A stretch of 8,099 bases of DNA from Vicinamibacteria bacterium. GTDB lineage: Bacteria > Acidobacteriota > Vicinamibacteria > Fen-336 > JAGNNV01. The notes beneath the pieces are model-generated. The model saw nothing but the letters and a program-made list of their open reading frames with translations, had not been told where the DNA came from and made no database searches. The stretch spans positions 1 to 8,099 of the forward strand of contig JAENWE010000006.1 in the NCBI GenBank assembly GCA_016650185.1. The letters run 5' to 3'. Below, in pieces: positions 1-6,355 of the stretch (position 1 is the first letter of the stretch; the number at the start of each line of letters is the position of its first letter). Made by a program: the position numbers and the translations under genes.

Positions 1-2073
1 CGTTACCAGCAAGCCCTGATAACGCTCGCCCCAATCGTCCTCGTACACGCGCTGGTCGTGGTTGCCCGACTCGGAAATGCCCACCTTGAAGAAGTCGGGA
101 TAGCGGAACATCGCGTCGGCGCTGATGAAGCCGCCGCCCGAGTGACCCCACATCGCGGCGCGGTCGATGTCGATCCACGAGAACCGGGCGGCCAATTCCT
201 TCATCCCCGCGACCTGATCGGGCAAGGTGTTGTCCCGGCCCATGGCGCCGTAGTACGTGTCGTGAAACGCCTTCGACCGGCCCGGCGTGCCCATGCCGTC
301 GATCGACACCACCACGAAGCCAAGCTCGGCCAGCGCCTGCTTGTCGCCCCGGGCGGCGGAGAATGAACGGGAACCTACGCTGCCCGACTGCGGCCCCGGA
401 TAGGCCTGATTGATGATGGGGTACTTCTTCGAGGGGTCGAAGTTGGTGGGTCTGAACAGTTGACCGTAGATGTCGGTCTTGCCGTCGCGGCCCTTCACGC
501 TGAAGGTCATGGGCGGCTTCCAGCCCATCGCGAGCAGCTCCGAAGTGTCGGCCTGCTCCAGCGGCATCACCACCTTGCCCATCGCGTCGCGCAGCACGAC
601 CACGTGCGCGCGCTCGGCGGTGGACGACGTATCTATCAGGAACCGACCCGAGCTTGATAGCTGCACACTGTGATTCCCATCCTCGGGAGTCAGCGACGTG
701 TAGCCCTTCCCGTCGAGCCCGACGCGATAGAAGTGGCTGAGGTAGGGATCCTGTCCTGCCTCGCGGCCGTTGGCCGTGAAGTAGACGGTGCGGGTCTTCT
801 CATCCACTCGCTCGATGGATGTCACCGGACCCTCGCCCGATGTGATCTGGTTCTTGAGTTTTCCGCTCGCGAGGTCGTACAGATACAGGTGGCTCCAGTT
901 ATCGCGCTGCGAGTTCCAGACCAACTCGTTGGTGGCCCACAGGATGCGCCAACCCGCCGGCGATTCGAAGTGCGTCTTCTCACTTTCCTCGAACAGCGTC
1001 CGCACCACGCCGGTGACGGTGTTGGCGACGCGCACGGTGGCGGACTTGTGATCGCGCGCCGTCGATACGAACGCCAGTTGGGCTCCGTCCGGGCTCCAGA
1101 TCATGTCGCTGACTGAAAAATCGTCCCCGAGCATGGCGCGATGAAAATCGGGATCCATCTTGAAACGAAGGACCGCGCCGCTGTCCGTATCGACGACCAC
1201 GCGGTGGAGCAGGGCCACGGCCGCGTCTCCGGGGAGGGGATACTTCCACGCTTTCAGCACCGGATGGCCGGCCTTGGCCTCCACCAGGTACATCTCGCCC
1301 ACGTTCCGTTCGTCCTGCTGGTAGGTGGCTATCTTCTTCGAGTCCTTCGACCACAGGACAATGGCCCGGTCGCTGCTCTTCCATCCCGCGTTGTCGGTGG
1401 CGTAGCCGAAGTCCTTGATCCCGTCGGTGGTGAGCGGCTTTTCCTCTTTGGTGGCCACGTCGCGCACCCAGAGGTTCCAGTCCCTGATGAAGACCGCGCG
1501 CTTCCCATCGGGCGATGTCACCGCGTTGTTCGCCGCCCCCCCTCGGGCGCCGGCACCTCGTCCGAACGCCGGCCGGCCGCCTTTGGCCGCCCCGGTCGAC
1601 GCGCAGGCGAGGCCCTTCACGTCGCACGACCAGCGCTTTTCCTCGATGTCGAACGACACGCTCTTGCCATCCTCGGAAAGCTCTATGGCTTGAAACGGCA
1701 GCTTCTTCGCATCGAACGTCCCACCCGCCGCGGTGGACAAAGTGGCAGCCAGCTTCTCGTGATCGAACGCCGGTCCCTGCGTCTTCTTCGCGGGGTTCAC
1801 GAGAATGAACTCCGCGCCGTTCGCGGTGGAGTTGCGATACGTGAACCGATCGTCGGCAAGCCAGGTGGCGTTGACGACGCCCCCGACCAGCAGCGGGTTG
1901 ACGCCGGCGGACAGGAATTTCTCGGCTCGAGAATAATCATCCGTGGTAACCCCGGCCCGTGCGCCCGCGTCGGCGGCTGCTTGCGGCGAAGCCAGTCCGG
2001 GCCGGGCAAGACCAAAGCCGGCCAGCAGAAGAAGGGAGGCGCGAACGAAGGGAACGCGAGCACGCAAGAACAT
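1..2073 (-). CDS. S9 family peptidase (DPP-IV/prolyl oligopeptidase type), exported, C-terminus cut by window edge
   Basis: The frame is open from the ATG at 2073 to the window edge (691 residues seen). An SD-like GAGGAG lies about 8 nt upstream of the ATG, which fixes the start. Residues 1-28 form a signal peptide (FLRARVPFVRASLLLLAG core, likely cut after GLA), so the enzyme should act in the periplasm or outside. Roughly residues 60-490 read as the DPP-IV N-terminal propeller: SPDGK, NLWVRD and WSPDGAQLAF blades are visible. From about 555 the alpha/beta-hydrolase domain begins. The nucleophile motif GHSGGGF carries Ser645 and is followed by the family-typical PDFFKVGISESGNHD and WGERYQG. 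The catalytic Asp and His expected about 80-110 residues later lie outside the window. Known members are serine peptidases that cleave peptides, often after Pro or Ala; the substrate here is unknown. A Gly/Ala/Arg-rich insertion sits near residues 159-186. The family call is firm; exact specificity cannot be read. Confidence 0.93.
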   Translation of the reverse strand, partial: MFLRARVPFVRASLLLLAGFGLARPGLASPQAAADAGARAGVTTDDYSRAEKFLSAGVNPLLVGGVVNATWLADDRFTYRNSTANGAEFILVNPAKKTQGPAFDHEKLAATLSTAAGGTFDAKKLPFQAIELSEDGKSVSFDIEEKRWSCDVKGLACASTGAAKGGRPAFGRGAGARGGAANNAVTSPDGKRAVFIRDWNLWVRDVATKEEKPLTTDGIKDFGYATDNAGWKSSDRAIVLWSKDSKKIATYQQDERNVGEMYLVEAKAGHPVLKAWKYPLPGDAAVALLHRVVVDTDSGAVLRFKMDPDFHRAMLGDDFSVSDMIWSPDGAQLAFVSTARDHKSATVRVANTVTGVVRTLFEESEKTHFESPAGWRILWATNELVWNSQRDNWSHLYLYDLASGKLKNQITSGEGPVTSIERVDEKTRTVYFTANGREAGQDPYLSHFYRVGLDGKGYTSLTPEDGNHSVQLSSSGRFLIDTSSTAERAHVVVLRDAMGKVVMPLEQADTSELLAMGWKPPMTFSVKGRDGKTDIYGQLFRPTNFDPSKKYPIINQAYPGPQSGSVGSRSFSAARGDKQALAELGFVVVSIDGMGTPGRSKAFHDTYYGAMGRDNTLPDQVAGMKELAARFSWIDIDRAAMWGHSGGGFISADAMFRYPDFFKVGISESGNHDQRVYEDDWGERYQGLLVT

Positions 2074-2121
2074 CAGAAGACTCCTCGGAATGGAATGGCC
2101 ATGAATGAACCGGGCTGGCCC

Positions 2122-2149
2122 ATATTAGCTGCGTTCAGTCCGTTGAACG
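2122..2149 (-). promoter_or_regulatory. Candidate promoter with an 18-bp dyad upstream of the S9 peptidase gene
   Basis: On the minus strand a TAATAT hexamer (2127-2122) lies 48 nt upstream of the peptidase ATG and could be a -10 box. Just upstream of it, where a -35 box would be, is a perfect dyad CGTTCA-N6-TGAACG (2132-2149). No good TTGACA-like -35 is seen, which would suit an activator- or repressor-dependent promoter. The dyad is seen directly; promoter and operator roles are inferred. It would give this gene its own transcription start independent of the upstream metallohydrolase gene. Confidence 0.4.
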
Positions 2150-2161
2150 GGCTGAGTCGCG

Positions 2162-2320
2162 GTGACGCGAGCGGGGCACGGATTGCGTCCGTGTCGGTTT
2201 GCGAAACCCACAAGTCATCTCGATCCGTTGACGAACCACGTCCGTGACTTGTGGGAGAACCACCGTCATTGCGAGCCGTGGACGGACTCCGTCCGTGACG
2301 TCTGGCAGAAACCCACCACC
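2162..2320. repeat. Three tandem diverged copies of a ~52-bp unit
   Basis: By eye the units are 2162-2213, 2214-2264 and 2265-2320. Each begins GTCAT/GTGAC-like with a TCGA/GCGAG box, has a central CGTCCGTG, and ends in (G/C)AGAA-CC-ACC or GCGAAACCCACAA. Units two and three agree at about 36 of their first 46 positions by hand alignment; unit one is more diverged. Units one and three contain a short internal stem (CACGGA/TCCGTG and GGACGG/CCGTCC). A fourth GTCATCGCGA start at 2321 leads into the adjacent palindromic element. There is no coding frame of quality here. The block lies between the stop of the metallohydrolase gene and the start of the peptidase gene. Confidence 0.6.
2207..2255. 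repeat. Perfect 11-bp inverted repeat within the tandem block
   Basis: CCCACAAGTCA (2207-2217) is exactly matched by TGACTTGTGGG (2245-2255), with a 27-nt spacer between them. It spans the junction of tandem unit one and unit two, so the inverted arms include unit boundaries. If transcribed from the upstream minus-strand gene, it could fold in the 3' UTR. There is no T tract that would make it an intrinsic terminator. Confidence 0.6.
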
Positions 2321-2422
2321 GTCATCGCGAAGGCTTCGTCGTTCTGCGGGCCTGAAGCGATCTCGCCGTCTCGCCGAGACTGCTTCGTCCCATCTTCCCG
2401 ACGGGGTCCTCGCAGGGACGGG
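2317..2422. repeat. Imperfect palindromic intergenic element (GTCATTGCGAG-like dispersed repeat)
   Basis: The left end ACCGTCATCGCGA (2319-2331) and the right end TCGCAGGGACGGG (2410-2422) are imperfect inverted copies. Towards the middle, GAAGCGATCTCG (2354-2365) mirrors CGAGACTGCTTC (2375-2386), and GTCTCG-C-CGAGAC (2368-2380) is a perfect small palindrome. This layout (GTCATTGCGAG ... GAAGCAATCTC ... GAGATTGCTTC ... CTCGCAATGAC) recalls short palindromic repeats scattered between genes in many bacterial genomes. The assignment rests on recall of that pattern, not on a search. No transposase or coding content is present. Confidence 0.55.
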
Positions 2423-2481
2423 AAAGGACCGAAAATGTGACGCGTCCAAAGCGATGGCCGAGAGGAGCCTGAGATGGGCGG

Positions 2482-5028
2482 TCAATACGCCGCGCGCGTG
2501 AGCGTCGCGCGCTCCACGAACACCTGCCTCGCCGCCTGCAGACGCGCCAACACTTCGTCGCGCTCGGCGGGGGTGTTCCATCCGGGGTGCGTGCGGGCGG
2601 CGATCAGCAGCCGGTCGATCCAGGCGATGAAGTAGCGGGCATCCCCGGCGTCGCGGACCGGCTCACCGGCGATGGTCACGTAGATCGGGCTGGTGGTGGC
2701 GAACGGGTAAATGTCGAGCACGGGCGCGCGCGAGTGTTCGGCCGAGGCGCGCAGCGTGTACCAGCCGCTGTGTTCGGCCTTGAGCTCCACCGTCCCTTCG
2801 AGCGAGGTGCGGTCGCCTTTAGGGGACAGCCTCTTCACGACCTCTCCGTTGGCCACGATCTCCAGAGCGTCGACGGGCACAATCGAGCGCAGCGACACCT
2901 GAGCCTCGATCGTCGCGGCCGCGGGCAGGAGTATTTCGTCCCCTGCTTCCTTCCCCTGCAGAGTGAAACCGAGCATGGGGCCGTTGGTCGCGAAGGTGCG
3001 GCCGGCCTTCAGGCCGGCCAGGAAGCGTTCGTGATCGAGGGTTGGCCCCGCTTTGACGAAGACGCGGTTGAGTCCGACCGGCCCCCGCAGCGACGCGTAG
3101 TTCGCCATGGCGTCGGTGCCAGCACCGGCGGGGATGCGGAATCCGCAGTTGAGAAGCTGGTACCAGACGCGGGCGGTCGCGCGATGGTCGGAGAAGCCCA
3201 CCACTTCGTAGTAGTCGAGCTTGCCCAGGGCGACGTCCACCGGCAGCTCGTTGGTCAGAGGTTCGTCCGGCTTCGCCGGGTCGGGATAGGTGTCGAAAGG
3301 ATGGACGTAGCCCGTGAGGGCGCCCTGGGCGTGGGCAAGATCGAAGATCATCGCGTTGTCCGGATACAGGCTGGCCGCTGCGGTGTTGACATAGCCCGCG
3401 TAGGCGGGCAGCAGCATGTTCTCGCTCAGGCCGAGCAGGCCGGTGTGGCCCCAGTAGCTGGTGTGGTACTCCTGAGTGTGGGCGATGATCGTGTCGGCGG
3501 TCGAGGCGGGATCGTTGCCGCGGCCGCGGAAGTATCCGATGTCGGGCACCCGCTGTTCCTTGTTCACGATGAGGCTTTCCACAACGTGCAGGTCCTCGGC
3601 CGCGGCCTGGAAAGCGAGGCGCTTCGGATCGTTGCGGTAGGCGCCGCCGTAGTTCATGTGCACGTGCAGGTCGCCGCTCCACCAGCCGCGCGCCGGCAGG
3701 TCGTCCAGTCGGGGCAGGGCGATGGTCAGGCGCTCGCGGGCGCCTTCGGCCAGGGTGATCGAGCGGTGAACCACGCCGTACTCGAGTCCGCGCGTCGCAT
3801 CGATGCTCAGGGTTCCGGCGGGCACGCGCAGCGTCGACATCCCTGCGGTGTGAAAGTAGCCGTATTCGATCTTGCGTTCGGACCGATCGAAGTGATCGTC
3901 GGCCTGACGCCAGGCGTCGTCGGGGGCGTAGCTCCGGCCGTCCGGTCCGGTCACGGAAAGTCGCGCGGGCATCTGGTGGCCGTTGCGGGCGTCCAGGACC
4001 TCGATCTCCACAGTGGCCACCGGGCCAAGGGGGATCCGCGTGTGGATCGCCACGGTCTGTCGGCGCCCGCCCGGCACATCGAGCAGCATCAGTTCGGTGT
4101 TGCCGTGCTCGTTGGAGATGTAGGCGATCCGCCTGGAGTCCGGTGAAAAGCGCGGAGAGGTCGCGTCGAACTCGCCGTAGGTCAAAGGAAAGGCATCGCC
4201 CCCTTCGCTGGTCATGAGCCAGAGCTGATGCCAGTTGCGCCCGAGGTACGAGCTGTAGACCACCCGCCTCCCGTCGCGCGACCAATCGGGCCGGGCGCGC
4301 CAGTTGGTCTCTTCGTAGCGGATTTCACGCGGCTCAGCGGAGGGGTCGGCTTTCATCCGCCAGAACCCGCCGCTGCCCCAGATCCGGCCGCGGTTCGAGA
4401 CGAAGAGCAGTTCCTTCCCATCGGGCGACCAGGACGGGCTGAGTTCGTGATCGAAGCGGCTGTAATAGTAGCGGGGCAGGCCGCTATCGCGATCTTCGCC
4501 CAGTCGAACCACGGCGCCGGGTTCGCCATGGTCGATCCCCATCAGGTGGAGATGGAATCGTCCCTTGAAGGCGGTCGAAACGAACGCGATCCGGGCGCCG
4601 TCTGGAGAGAAGCGCGGCTCCAGGTTGACCGCGCCGTTCCTGGTCAAGGGAGCGGCGATGCCGGTCGCCACCTCCAGTCGCCATAACTCGACGGCATCCT
4701 TCTGGTAGGACACGTAGACGATGAAACGACCGTCGGGCGACCAGTCAGGCTGCGAGTCGTAACCCGGACCGTTCGTGACTTGGGTGGCGACACCCAGGTC
4801 GGGCTCGATGCGCCAGAGCGACCCTTGCATCGCCACCGCCAGCGATTGGCCGTCAGGCGACCAGGCGGGCGCACTCGGACCACTCTGAGCCTGGGGCAGG
4901 TACATCTCGCGGTAGTAGTAGTCGTGGGGGACGCCGATCTGCTTCAGCACGGGCTCGCGGTCGGCCACCGCGGTCGCCGCCAGCACCGCGGTGGTGAGCG
5001 TGGCGAGCAGCAAAGTCCGCCTGGTCAT
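2482..5028 (-). CDS. Exported TolB-like propeller / CehA-McbA family metallohydrolase fusion
   Basis: The 848-residue protein starts with a Sec signal peptide (cut likely after AVA at 22). Six PD40/TolB-like propeller repeats begin near residues 56, 96, 140, 200, 249 and 294 (WSPDGQ, WSPDGR, FSPDGA, WSPDGK, WSRDGR, FSPDSR). A beta-rich linker spans about 335-445. The C-terminal half is a CehA/McbA-type, PHP-like metallohydrolase: GDLHVHMNY carries the metal-ligand type HxH (His455, His457), followed by WGHTG (His528), YVHPFD (His576) and GTDAMANY (Asp639). The family is named after carbaryl hydrolases, but most members have no known substrate, so hydrolysis of an ester or phosphoester-like bond outside the cytoplasm is only a family-based inference. 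The ATG at 5028 has a weak ribosome binding site (AGG, 5 nt away) and overlaps the stop of a tiny upstream ORF. It ends in TGA just before the repeat block. Domain calls are firm; substrate unknown. Confidence 0.92.
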   Translation of the reverse strand: MTRRTLLLATLTTAVLAATAVADREPVLKQIGVPHDYYYREMYLPQAQSGPSAPAWSPDGQSLAVAMQGSLWRIEPDLGVATQVTNGPGYDSQPDWSPDGRFIVYVSYQKDAVELWRLEVATGIAAPLTRNGAVNLEPRFSPDGARIAFVSTAFKGRFHLHLMGIDHGEPGAVVRLGEDRDSGLPRYYYSRFDHELSPSWSPDGKELLFVSNRGRIWGSGGFWRMKADPSAEPREIRYEETNWRARPDWSRDGRRVVYSSYLGRNWHQLWLMTSEGGDAFPLTYGEFDATSPRFSPDSRRIAYISNEHGNTELMLLDVPGGRRQTVAIHTRIPLGPVATVEIEVLDARNGHQMPARLSVTGPDGRSYAPDDAWRQADDHFDRSERKIEYGYFHTAGMSTLRVPAGTLSIDATRGLEYGVVHRSITLAEGARERLTIALPRLDDLPARGWWSGDLHVHMNYGGAYRNDPKRLAFQAAAEDLHVVESLIVNKEQRVPDIGYFRGRGNDPASTADTIIAHTQEYHTSYWGHTGLLGLSENMLLPAYAGYVNTAAASLYPDNAMIFDLAHAQGALTGYVHPFDTYPDPAKPDEPLTNELPVDVALGKLDYYEVVGFSDHRATARVWYQLLNCGFRIPAGAGTDAMANYASLRGPVGLNRVFVKAGPTLDHERFLAGLKAGRTFATNGPMLGFTLQGKEAGDEILLPAAATIEAQVSLRSIVPVDALEIVANGEVVKRLSPKGDRTSLEGTVELKAEHSGWYTLRASAEHSRAPVLDIYPFATTSPIYVTIAGEPVRDAGDARYFIAWIDRLLIAARTHPGWNTPAERDEVLARLQAARQVFVERATLTRAAY

Positions 5029-5054
5029 CGACGCCTGCGTCGTGAGATTCTCAT
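5025..5054 (-). CDS. Possible Arg-rich leader ORF (9 codons) upstream of the metallohydrolase gene
   Basis: On the minus strand an ATG at 5054 opens MRISRRRRR followed by TGA. That is six Arg in nine residues, using AGA, CGA, CGC, AGG, CGT and CGA. Its stop overlaps the main gene's start as ATGA (5028-5025), the classic arrangement for translational coupling. A purine-rich GGGGAG about 9 nt before its ATG is a better ribosome binding site than the one at the main ATG. No homology can support so short a peptide. It could be chance, or the ribosome site may serve the main gene by re-initiation. Confidence 0.3.
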   Translation of the reverse strand: MRISRRRRR

Positions 5055-5063
5055 GGCTGGCTG

Positions 5064-5080
5064 CTCCCCCTCCTGGGGAG
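5064..5080 (-). promoter_or_regulatory. Hairpin covering the strong ribosome binding site ahead of the leader ORF
   Basis: CTCCCC (5064-5069) pairs perfectly with GGGGAG (5075-5080) across a 5-nt loop. On the minus-strand transcript the 3' arm and loop contain the AGGAGGGGGAG purine tract, the only strong Shine-Dalgarno upstream of the metallohydrolase gene. Folding would hide it. The inverted repeat is directly seen; translational control is inferred. Confidence 0.4.
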
Positions 5081-5133
5081 GATACCTCCGGGCGTCCATG
5101 GGATTAGCCCAAGGTCGGTCGAGATCGCCTCAA

Positions 5134-5276
5134 AAGGTCGCGAGCGTCTGACCTTGAAGCTCTTCGGTCAGTGAAGTCGCCGATCCCACCCTGGGGCACT
5201 GACAGTGCCTGTGACACGCCAAATAGCGTCACAGCGTCTCAGGAAGTCGCCGCCCCACCCTCTCTAGGCTTCCTGA
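5134..5276. promoter_or_regulatory. Dyad-rich divergent intergenic control region
   Basis: The 293-bp gap between the divergent genes has no credible ORF but several inverted repeats: AAGGTC-N10-GACCTT (5134-5155), GGCACTG-A-CAGTGCC (5195-5209), TGTGAC-N12-GTCACA (5210-5233) and TCAGGAAG-N22-CTTCCTGA (5239-5276). Such a position suits operators or 5'-UTR structures controlling the metallohydrolase gene, the plus-strand operon, or both. No convincing -35/-10 pair was found: CTGACA (5199-5204) with AATAGC (5222-5227) has 17-nt spacing but a poor -10. All dyads are seen directly; function is inferred. Confidence 0.45.
5168..5261. repeat. ~24-bp direct repeat flanking two dyads
   Basis: TCAGTGAAGTCGCC followed by GATCCCACCCT (5168-5192) recurs as TCAGGAAGTCGCC followed by GCCCCACCCT (5239-5261). 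The second copy lacks two bases relative to the first and differs at one or two others. The copies bracket the GGCACTG and TGTGAC dyads. This may be a local duplication or paired protein-binding sites. Confidence 0.55.
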
Positions 5277-5321
5277 CATCGAAGCCAAGTGGTGGTTTCG
5301 ACCAGGAGAAAGGAAGCAATC

Positions 5322-5750
5322 ATGAAAAACACACTTCACGTAGTTGGTTTGGTGGTGGCCTTGTCCACGGCCCAGATCGCGGGGGCGGTCGATGAGCCGG
5401 CGAAGGCGCCTCGTGAGAGTGAGCTCACGCTGGGGGTCATTCAGAGGTCGATCAAAGCCGGCATGTCCTCCAGCGAGGTCCTCGACGCGTCGGGCTCACC
5501 GAACCTCGTCACCCGCGGGCGGAACGGAAAGGAATCATGGGTCTACGATCGTTTCGCCACGGAGACGTCGGAGCAGGGCTTTCAAGTGGGGGGCGGTGGC
5601 CTGGGCGCAGGTTCGACGATTCTTGGCGTGCTCGGCGCCGGCGGAAGCCGCAAGAAGACCTCGACCTCTCAGCGAACCCTCATGCTGGTGGTGACTTTTG
5701 GATCCGACGGCCTGGTCGAGTCCTTCGCCTACCGGTCGTCCAGGTTCTAG
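5322..5750 (+). CDS. Small secreted BamE/SmpA-OmlA-like domain protein
   Basis: The 142-residue product starts at the ATG at 5322, preceded by AGGAGAAAGGA. A GTG at 5289 in the same frame would place extra charged residues before the signal peptide and is less likely. Residues 1-22 are a signal peptide (likely cut after IAGA). There is no lipobox Cys, unlike true BamE, so it should be a soluble periplasmic or secreted protein. The BamE-like fold spans about 36-142: helix ending in the GM...EV....GSP motif (Gly47-Pro60), then ESWVYD (Trp73, Tyr75), a Gly-rich stretch (about 86-109), a strand TLMLVVTFGSDG and the ending FAYRSSRF. Proteins of this kind with a Gly/Ser-rich insertion are common but uncharacterised; BamE itself helps outer-membrane protein assembly. 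It lies 9 nt ahead of the next gene and is probably the first gene of an operon. Confidence 0.85.
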   Translation: MKNTLHVVGLVVALSTAQIAGAVDEPAKAPRESELTLGVIQRSIKAGMSSSEVLDASGSPNLVTRGRNGKESWVYDRFATETSEQGFQVGGGGLGAGSTILGVLGAGGSRKKTSTSQRTLMLVVTFGSDGLVESFAYRSSRF

Positions 5751-5759
5751 GAGAGGGCC

Positions 5760-6293
5760 ATGCGCAACCCCATCTGGATTCTGCTCGCTGTTGCCGTCGC
5801 CGTTCTGGCCGAGGGCTGCGCGTCCGCGCCGAAGGACCGCCTCCCGGTCGCGCCCATGGGCGCTCGCGAAGTTCAGACCCGGTATTTCGAAAACACCAGC
5901 GCCAAAGCCGCGATGAAGGCGGTCATCGACATGTTGCAGGACGGACAGTTCTCGATTCAACGGACGGACGCGGATTTGGGCCTGGTGGTGGGAATCCGGT
6001 CCAGGGTCAAGAATCCGAGCGGCGATCAAAAGGCGCTCAAGTGGATGGCCATCGGCTTCACCTACGGCCTGGCCGCGCTGCTCCCGTGGAGCAAGTCGGA
6101 GGCGACCGAGATCGTCGCCGACGTCAACGTCACCCCCGTGGACGATGGTGTTCGAGTCCGGATCACGCTGCTGCGGCGAGTCCTTGACAAGAACGGAAGG
6201 CTGGAGCGAGCGGAACCGCTCACCGATTCCCTGGTTTACCAGGATCTTTTCGAGCTGCTGGGCCGCAGCCTCTTCGTGGCGGAGGCGAAGTAG
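5760..6293 (+). CDS. Putative outer-membrane lipoprotein, function unknown
   Basis: The product has 177 residues; the ribosome site GGAGAGG directly follows the stop of the preceding gene, so the two are almost surely co-transcribed. The N-terminus is a hydrophobic lipoprotein signal ending AEGC at Cys20; the lipobox is loose (Glu at -2, Ala at -3), so lipidation is likely but not certain. The mature part begins with a linker, then QTRYFEN and an alpha/beta region with a LQDGQFSIQ...DLGLVVG pattern (residues about 60-80), a hydrophobic loop GFTYGLAALLPW (about 101-112), then a beta-rich half with VNVTPVDDGVRVRITLLRRV and a C-terminal helix containing DLFELLGRSLF. The QTR/LQD/LGL pattern resembles uncharacterised periplasmic lipoproteins I cannot name securely. 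I assign no function beyond envelope protein. Confidence 0.8.
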   Translation: MRNPIWILLAVAVAVLAEGCASAPKDRLPVAPMGAREVQTRYFENTSAKAAMKAVIDMLQDGQFSIQRTDADLGLVVGIRSRVKNPSGDQKALKWMAIGFTYGLAALLPWSKSEATEIVADVNVTPVDDGVRVRITLLRRVLDKNGRLERAEPLTDSLVYQDLFELLGRSLFVAEAK

Positions 6294-6355
6294 GAACCCC
6301 CACCGTCGATTGCCGCCTGTCTTCCTGCGTGTGGGATTATCCGCCTGAGGTGACT

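Noticed and set aside
1141..2247. Plus-strand ORF of 368 codons opposite the S9 peptidase
   Set aside because: It runs antisense to the DPP-IV propeller coding region and on into the repeats. No motif or ribosome site supports it.
2162..2422. CRISPR array
   Set aside because: The tandem units are whole diverged copies lying end to end, with no constant short repeat separated by unique spacers and no cas genes nearby.
2135..2581. Minus-strand ORF through the repeat block
   Set aside because: It overlaps the 3' end of the metallohydrolase gene and the repeats. Its sequence is Arg/Ser-rich and repeats itself because of the tandem units.
2587..4146. Long plus-strand ORF (519 codons) opposite the metallohydrolase gene
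   Set aside because: It is antisense to a well-supported gene with clear motifs. Its product is low-complexity, rich in Val, Gly, Arg and His, with no recognisable domain, which is typical of high-GC shadow frames.
2819..4285. Minus-strand 488-codon ORF overlapping the metallohydrolase gene
   Set aside because: It is an Arg/Pro-rich out-of-frame translation of the real gene. The true frame carries all the conserved motifs.
5210..5233. CRP/FNR-type site at TGTGAC...GTCACA
   Set aside because: CRP sites need TGTGA-N6-TCACA. Here the gap between TGTGA and TCACA is 14 nt, so it is kept only as an unnamed dyad.
6310..6340. Promoter for the S41 gene (TTGCCG with GATTAT)
   Set aside because: The spacing of about 19 nt and the weak -10 make it poor, and the box lies only 15 nt before the start codon.
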